A stretch of 64,000 bases of DNA from Micromonospora echinospora (GTDB lineage: Bacteria > Actinomycetota > Actinomycetes > Mycobacteriales > Micromonosporaceae). Below the pieces are notes generated by a model that saw only the letters and a list, made by a program, of their open reading frames with translations, searched no databases and had not been told where the DNA came from. Below are positions 60,216 through 64,000 of the stretch, piece by piece; positions within the stretch are counted from its first letter, which is position 1, and each line of letters begins with the position of its first letter. The DNA is taken from NCBI RefSeq assembly GCF_014203425.1, contig NZ_JACHJC010000001.1:2790001-2854000 (forward strand). Direction: 5' to 3'. The position numbers were made by a program, and so were the translations under genes.

Positions 60216-62290
60216 AGCAGGAGCTGGTCCACGTCCTCGCCGGAAACGCCTTCGCGGTGAGTGACGCGCAGGGCGACATGGAGATCGACCCCAGCGCTCC
60301 GATCGGCCTCTTCTCCTTCGACACCCGGTTCCTCAGCCACTGGGTGCTCACCGTCGACGGGGAGCGGCTGCACGCGTTGTCCCGCGACGACCTGACCTAC
60401 TTCGAGACGCGTTTCGTGCTGGTGCCCGGCGCGGCCAGCCACTACGTGGACGCGGACGTGTCGGTGATCCGGCACCGCTTCATCGACGAGGCGTACCACG
60501 AGAGCATCACGGTGCTCAACCACTCACCCGAGCCCGCCGAGTACACGGTGCGGCTGGAGATGGGCAGCGACTTCGCCGACACCTCCGAGATCCTGCGTCC
60601 CGGCCCGCGCCGTCCGACGATCATCACCGACCCGGCCGGGCAGCGGTTGCGGATCCGGTACGAGCGCGGGCGGTTCACCCGGGAGACGTGCGTCTCCAGC
60701 TCGGCCCCGGCGCAGGTGGACCGGAACGGGATGACCTTCCGGATCCGCGTCGAGCCGCAGGACACATGGCACGTCGACCTGCACGTCGCCATGATCATCA
60801 AGGGGGCCCGGGGACGGGACCTGCGGGCGAACATCGACTCCCACCGCGAGCAGGTCCGGCAGGACATGCGCGAGGACATGCGGCGCTGGTTCGACCGGGC
60901 GCCGCACCTGGTCACCGACCGGCCGGCGCTGACCGCCGCGTACCGGCAGGCGCTGAGCGACCTGGCCGCGCTGCGGTACACGCCGCTGGCGTACGTCGAC
61001 CAGGTGCCGGTCGGCGGGCTGCCCTGGGCGATGACGCTGTACGGGCGGGACGCGCTGATCACCTGCCTCCAGACGCTCCCGTTCACGCCCGAGCTGACCC
61101 CGGCCACGCTGCACATGCTGGCCATGTTGCAGGGCGGCCGGCTCGACGACCTGCGCGAGGAGGAGCCCGGCAAGATCCTCGCCGAGCTGCGGTACGGCGA
61201 GGCGGCCGCGTTCGACGAGCAGCCCACCGCGCTCTACTACGGCGCGGCGGACACCACGCCGCTGTTCGTGATCCTGCTCGACGAGTACGAGCGGTGGACC
61301 GGCGACGTCGACCTGGTCCACGAGCTGCGTCATCCGGCCCGCATGGCGCTGGACTGGCTGACCCGCTACGGCGACCTGTGCGGTGACGGCTACCTGCGCT
61401 ACCACCCGCGCAACACGGCGAGCGGGGTGATCAACCAGACCTGGCGCAACTCCCCGGACTCGGTGGTCGACCGGCACGGCGTCGTGCCGCCGCACCCGCG
61501 GGCCACCTGCGAGCTTCAGGGGTACGCGTACGACGCGCGGATCCGGGGCGCCCGGCTGGCCCGGGAGTTCTGGGGCGACCCGGGCTACGCCGACCGGCTG
61601 GAGGCCGACGCGGCACGGCTGCGGGAGCGGTTCGACAGGGACTTCTGGCTGCCGAACCGGGGCTACTACGCGCTGGCCCTCACCCCGGACGGCGAGCCCG
61701 TCGACGCGCTCACCTCCCACCTCGGCCACCTGCTGTGGAGCGGCATCGTCGAGCCGGAACGCGCCGACTCGCTGGCCGGGCACCTGTGCGGACCGGACCT
61801 GTACTCCGGCTGGGGCGTACGCACCTACGCCCAGGGGCAGACGCCGTACAACCCGGTGGGCGCGCATCTCGGCGCGGTCTGGCCGTGGGACAACGCGATC
61901 GTCGCGGCGGGCCTGCGGCGGTACGGCTACGAGGCGGAGGCGGGCGACATCGCCGCCGGCATGTTCGCGGCGGCGGAGACGCTCGGCGGCTCGATCCCGG
62001 AGGCCTTCGCCGGCTACCCCCGCGGGGTCACCAAGTACCCGGTCCAGTTGCCGGATGCCGGGCGACCGCAGTCGTGGGCCGCCGGGGGCTTGCTGATGCT
62101 GCTCTCGACCATGCTGGGGCTGCGCCCCTGCGGCCCCAACCTGCTGGTGAGCCCGGTGGTCCCGGCCGGTTACGGGCGGATCGAGCTGCTGGACGTGCCG
62201 GGCCGGTGGGGACGGGCCGACGCCTACGGCCGGGAGCGCAGCAGGAGCCGGCGGCTGCGGGCGGGCGAGGACGCGCGGCGGGCCGCCTGA
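60212..62290 (+). CDS. Amylo-alpha-1,6-glucosidase-like glycan debranching enzyme
   Basis: A 692-residue protein. The N-terminal ~250 residues match the glycogen-debranching N-terminal domain ('IGLFSFDTRFLSHWVLTVDG', 'FIDEAYHESITVLNHS'). Residues ~255-650 form an (alpha/alpha)6 barrel: 'GLPWAMTLYGRDALITCLQT', 'VINQTWRNSPDSVVDRHG', 'VGAHLGAVWPWDNAIVAAGL'. It likely hydrolyses alpha-glucan branch points or related glucosides. Cytoplasmic. Coupled to the SCP2 gene. Confidence 0.88.
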   Translation: MKQELVHVLAGNAFAVSDAQGDMEIDPSAPIGLFSFDTRFLSHWVLTVDGERLHALSRDDLTYFETRFVLVPGAASHYVDADVSVIRHRFIDEAYHESITVLNHSPEPAEYTVRLEMGSDFADTSEILRPGPRRPTIITDPAGQRLRIRYERGRFTRETCVSSSAPAQVDRNGMTFRIRVEPQDTWHVDLHVAMIIKGARGRDLRANIDSHREQVRQDMREDMRRWFDRAPHLVTDRPALTAAYRQALSDLAALRYTPLAYVDQVPVGGLPWAMTLYGRDALITCLQTLPFTPELTPATLHMLAMLQGGRLDDLREEEPGKILAELRYGEAAAFDEQPTALYYGAADTTPLFVILLDEYERWTGDVDLVHELRHPARMALDWLTRYGDLCGDGYLRYHPRNTASGVINQTWRNSPDSVVDRHGVVPPHPRATCELQGYAYDARIRGARLAREFWGDPGYADRLEADAARLRERFDRDFWLPNRGYYALALTPDGEPVDALTSHLGHLLWSGIVEPERADSLAGHLCGPDLYSGWGVRTYAQGQTPYNPVGAHLGAVWPWDNAIVAAGLRRYGYEAEAGDIAAGMFAAAETLGGSIPEAFAGYPRGVTKYPVQLPDAGRPQSWAAGGLLMLLSTMLGLRPCGPNLLVSPVVPAGYGRIELLDVPGRWGRADAYGRERSRSRRLRAGEDARRAA

Positions 62291-62302
62291 CCCGCCCACC
62301 CC

Positions 62303-62320
62303 CGGGCGCGGCCGCGCCCG
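62303..62320. terminator. GC palindrome between convergent genes
   Basis: CGGGCGCGG and CCGCGCCCG are adjacent exact inverted arms without a loop. The position between two stops suggests a shared terminator. Confidence 0.45.
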
Positions 62321-62346
62321 CGCCGCGTCCGACCGGCCGACAGCGG

Positions 62347-63066
62347 TCAGCCCGAGCCGGTGGGCTCCCGCGAGGCCGGCCGGACCGGCGCCGGCGAATC
62401 CGCCGGTGTGGGCGGCGGGGACTGCGCCGCCCCGGACCGGCCGGTCCGGGCGAGCAGCCGGTCCACGCCCACGAACAGCAGGCCCAGCAGCCAGAACGCC
62501 AGGGCGAACCCGACCGCGCTCACTGCCACCCCGTCGTACCCGAGGCGGCCCGCGTCCAGGAACGGGTACGGATAGCGGTCCACCACCAGGCCGCGTACCA
62601 GCGCGAACCCGAGGTACGCCAGCGGGAACGCCAGCCACCAGGCGGCGTAGCGGGGGCGCAACCGGCCGCGCCTGTCGAACAGCGCCCAGTCGGCGACCGC
62701 CAGCAGCGGCACCACTGTGTGCAGGAACTGGTTGCCCCACCACTCGCCCGGCTGCCGGTCCGGCTGCGCCATGGCGAACGGGCTGGCCGGGTTGGCCAGC
62801 ACCAGGTGGTAGACCGTGCCGGTGATGGTGATGTAGAGGGTCGCCGCGCCCTTGAGGACGCTCGGTGGCTCCGGCCGGTCACGCCAGGCGCACCAGGCGG
62901 CGTAGCCGGCGAGGACGCCGACCGCCACGTTGCTCTGGATGGTGAAGTACGGCAGCAGGCCGGTCACGGTGGCCGGGCCGAGCGCGGTGAGCACGACGCC
63001 GGCCACCACGGCGAGCACCACTGCGAGGCGGAGGGGGATCGCCAGTCGGCGACGCCGGGGGGTCAC
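62347..63066 (-). CDS. Six-helix membrane protein (Pr6Pr-like)
   Basis: A 239-residue protein with six membrane helices: near residues 12-33, 38-58, 68-85, 103-120, 137-155 and 172-195. Conserved-looking positions are 'YFTIQSNVAVGV', 'TGTVYHLVL', 'WWGNQFLHTVVPLLAVADW' and 'YPYPFLD'. This fits the Pr6Pr (FAR-17a/AIG1-like) family. The C-terminus is a Pro/Ala-rich cytoplasmic tail. GTG start at 63066. Function unknown. Confidence 0.8.
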   Translation of the reverse strand: MTPRRRRLAIPLRLAVVLAVVAGVVLTALGPATVTGLLPYFTIQSNVAVGVLAGYAAWCAWRDRPEPPSVLKGAATLYITITGTVYHLVLANPASPFAMAQPDRQPGEWWGNQFLHTVVPLLAVADWALFDRRGRLRPRYAAWWLAFPLAYLGFALVRGLVVDRYPYPFLDAGRLGYDGVAVSAVGFALAFWLLGLLFVGVDRLLARTGRSGAAQSPPPTPADSPAPVRPASREPTGSG

Positions 63067-63091
63067 GGGGGCACAAGGTACCAGCCGGTCG

Positions 63092-63784
63092 TCAGCCGGT
63101 ACGCCGCCCGGGCGGGGTGCCGGAGGACCGCTTCGCCTGCCCCGGCGGGAGGACGTCCCTGCCCGGCGGGACGCCGGACGACTGGACCGGGTGAGCGGAT
63201 CTGCCGCCGCCTCGCCCGCCGTCGGCCTTCCCCGGCGGGTCGTCGTCGCCCAGCAGCGCGGCGCAGTAGTCCGGCACGCGGTCGCGGCCCCCGGCCGCGG
63301 CGACGAGGTCGCGGAAGGCGGGTGTGGCCAGGGCGCGTCCCCGGTCCGCTTCGGCGAGGACCCGGTACGCGACGCAGAGGCCGGGCGGCGCGGACTGCTG
63401 CGGTGTCCGGGTCGCCGGTGAGACGGCCGGCAGGGCCGGGCGGGCCGACGGCGCGGGCGGCGCGGTGCCGACCGGCGGCGCCGCCGGGCGCGCGGCGTGC
63501 GGCAGGTTCCCGGTCGCGGCGAGCGCGACGCCGCTGGTGAGGGACGCGGCGAGCGCGGACACGGCCACTCGGACACCGAAGCTGACGCGGCGGCGACGGC
63601 GTGCGCGCCGGGCCTTCCGGAACGCCGCGACCGCTGCCGCCTCCCCGTCGAGTTCGCCAGTGCCGGGCGCGGTCCGGACGGCGGCCAGTACGGCCATCAG
63701 CCCCGGTGGAGCGGACGACGTGTCGCCGGGGCGGCCGGCGAGCAGCCGCTCGACGGTTTCCTGGTCCAGGCCGGATGCGTCCAT
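63092..63784 (-). CDS. Single-pass membrane protein, orphan anti-sigma-like
   Basis: A 230-residue protein: cytoplasmic N-terminus of ~65 residues with 'MDASGLDQETVERLLAGRPG', a basic stretch, one hydrophobic segment ('VRVAVSALAASLTSGVALAA', ~74-93), then a Pro/Ala linker, a ~60-residue part with two cysteines, and a disordered Gly/Pro tail. The layout mirrors the anti-sigma-like protein at 38190, but here no sigma gene is adjacent within the window. ATG at 63784 chosen. Confidence 0.7.
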   Translation of the reverse strand: MDASGLDQETVERLLAGRPGDTSSAPPGLMAVLAAVRTAPGTGELDGEAAAVAAFRKARRARRRRRVSFGVRVAVSALAASLTSGVALAATGNLPHAARPAAPPVGTAPPAPSARPALPAVSPATRTPQQSAPPGLCVAYRVLAEADRGRALATPAFRDLVAAAGGRDRVPDYCAALLGDDDPPGKADGGRGGGRSAHPVQSSGVPPGRDVLPPGQAKRSSGTPPGRRTG

Positions 63785-63929
63785 CTCGTGACCCTCAGCG
63801 CCGCCACCCCGCCCCGCGTCACACTCCGGCACGGCGGAACGCCGGTGAGGTCGGTCACCCCGGTGCCGGTCACGGCCCGGATCGCATCTCCGGTTGCCGA
63901 TGTCCGGCGGTCGCGGTGAACTGAATTAC

Positions 63930-64000
63930 ATGGGTGTCATCAAGGTGGGCACGTCCTCGTGGGCCGACCAGATGCTGGTCCGCTCCGGGTGGTATCCGCG
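63930..64000 (+). CDS. DUF72 protein, N-terminal fragment (cut by window edge)
   Basis: The first 23 codons are visible: 'MGVIKVGTSSWADQMLVRSG' followed by WYP. The strand 'KVGTSSW' and 'SGWYP' are the typical DUF72 opening. It runs off the right edge. It is a paralogue of the gene at 40422, which has the variant 'VGCAMW'. Confidence 0.75.
   Translation, partial: MGVIKVGTSSWADQMLVRSGWYP

Noticed and set aside
1..64000. tRNA or rRNA genes and insertion sequences
   Set aside because: I saw no cloverleaf with a T-loop consensus, no rRNA core sequence and no transposase motif on either strand, though reading by eye cannot exclude a diverged tRNA.

Overview
The window is chromosomal DNA of a high-GC actinobacterium. 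Strongly GC-biased third positions, frequent GTG starts, four-base GTGA/ATGA stop-start overlaps, several ECF sigma factors with membrane partners, WXG100/YbaB genes and an Sfp-type phosphopantetheinyl transferase all point to Actinomycetia. The palindromic intergenic elements built on GATCTTGCA and AGATCTTGGT resemble ones I associate with Micromonospora, so Micromonosporaceae is my best guess; no rRNA, tRNA or marker gene is present to prove it.

Layout. 1-15 kb: a truncated HEAT-like protein, a sulfotransferase, many small stress and housekeeping genes (VOC, RibD-type reductases, rhodanese, DinB, GlxA) and two compact repressor operons with very clear operators (ArsR-AHSA1-NTF2 and MarR-epimerase). 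15.1-17.9 kb: a coupled minus-strand operon YbaB / WXG100 / CpnT-N-like carrier / HNH-type toxin / two SUKH-like immunity proteins, i.e. a type VII-linked polymorphic toxin locus in which carrier and toxin are separate overlapping genes. 17.9-19.4 kb: a gene-poor, AT-richer gap holding one convincing 28-residue membrane peptide gene with its own hairpin. 19.4-26.9 kb: D-amino-acid oxidase-like protein, PfkB kinase-SurE pair, hydrolase, an ECF sigma factor with SnoaL domain overlapped antisense by a STAS gene. 27.1-36.5 kb: a very large secreted subtilisin with Kelch repeats, bracketed by two paralogous winged-helix regulators with a short degenerate N-terminal domain, then a large secreted propeller protein with five repeated beta domains.

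36.5-47.6 kb: alcohol dehydrogenase, a cluster of intergenic palindromes and a 9-bp minisatellite, a SigE-type sigma factor with membrane partner, a DUF3152 protease-like lipoprotein, the RtcB-PrfH ribosome/RNA repair pair, a secreted cyclophilin, and a GH18 chitinase broken by a one-base frameshift. 47.7-64 kb: KatE catalase, a coupled aminopeptidase-phosphoesterase-PPTase operon, a DivIVA-like coiled-coil protein, a MEDS-STAS / MEDS-HATPase signalling pair, a frameshifted GNAT, a GH105-like hydrolase, an SCP2-glycan debranching pair, two membrane proteins and the start of a second DUF72 gene.

No CRISPR array, complete transposon, integrase or phage module was seen. The most interesting systems are the split toxin locus, the orphan pseudo-receiver winged-helix pair around the Kelch-subtilisin, the MEDS partner-switch pair, RtcB-PrfH, and the small membrane peptide gene.
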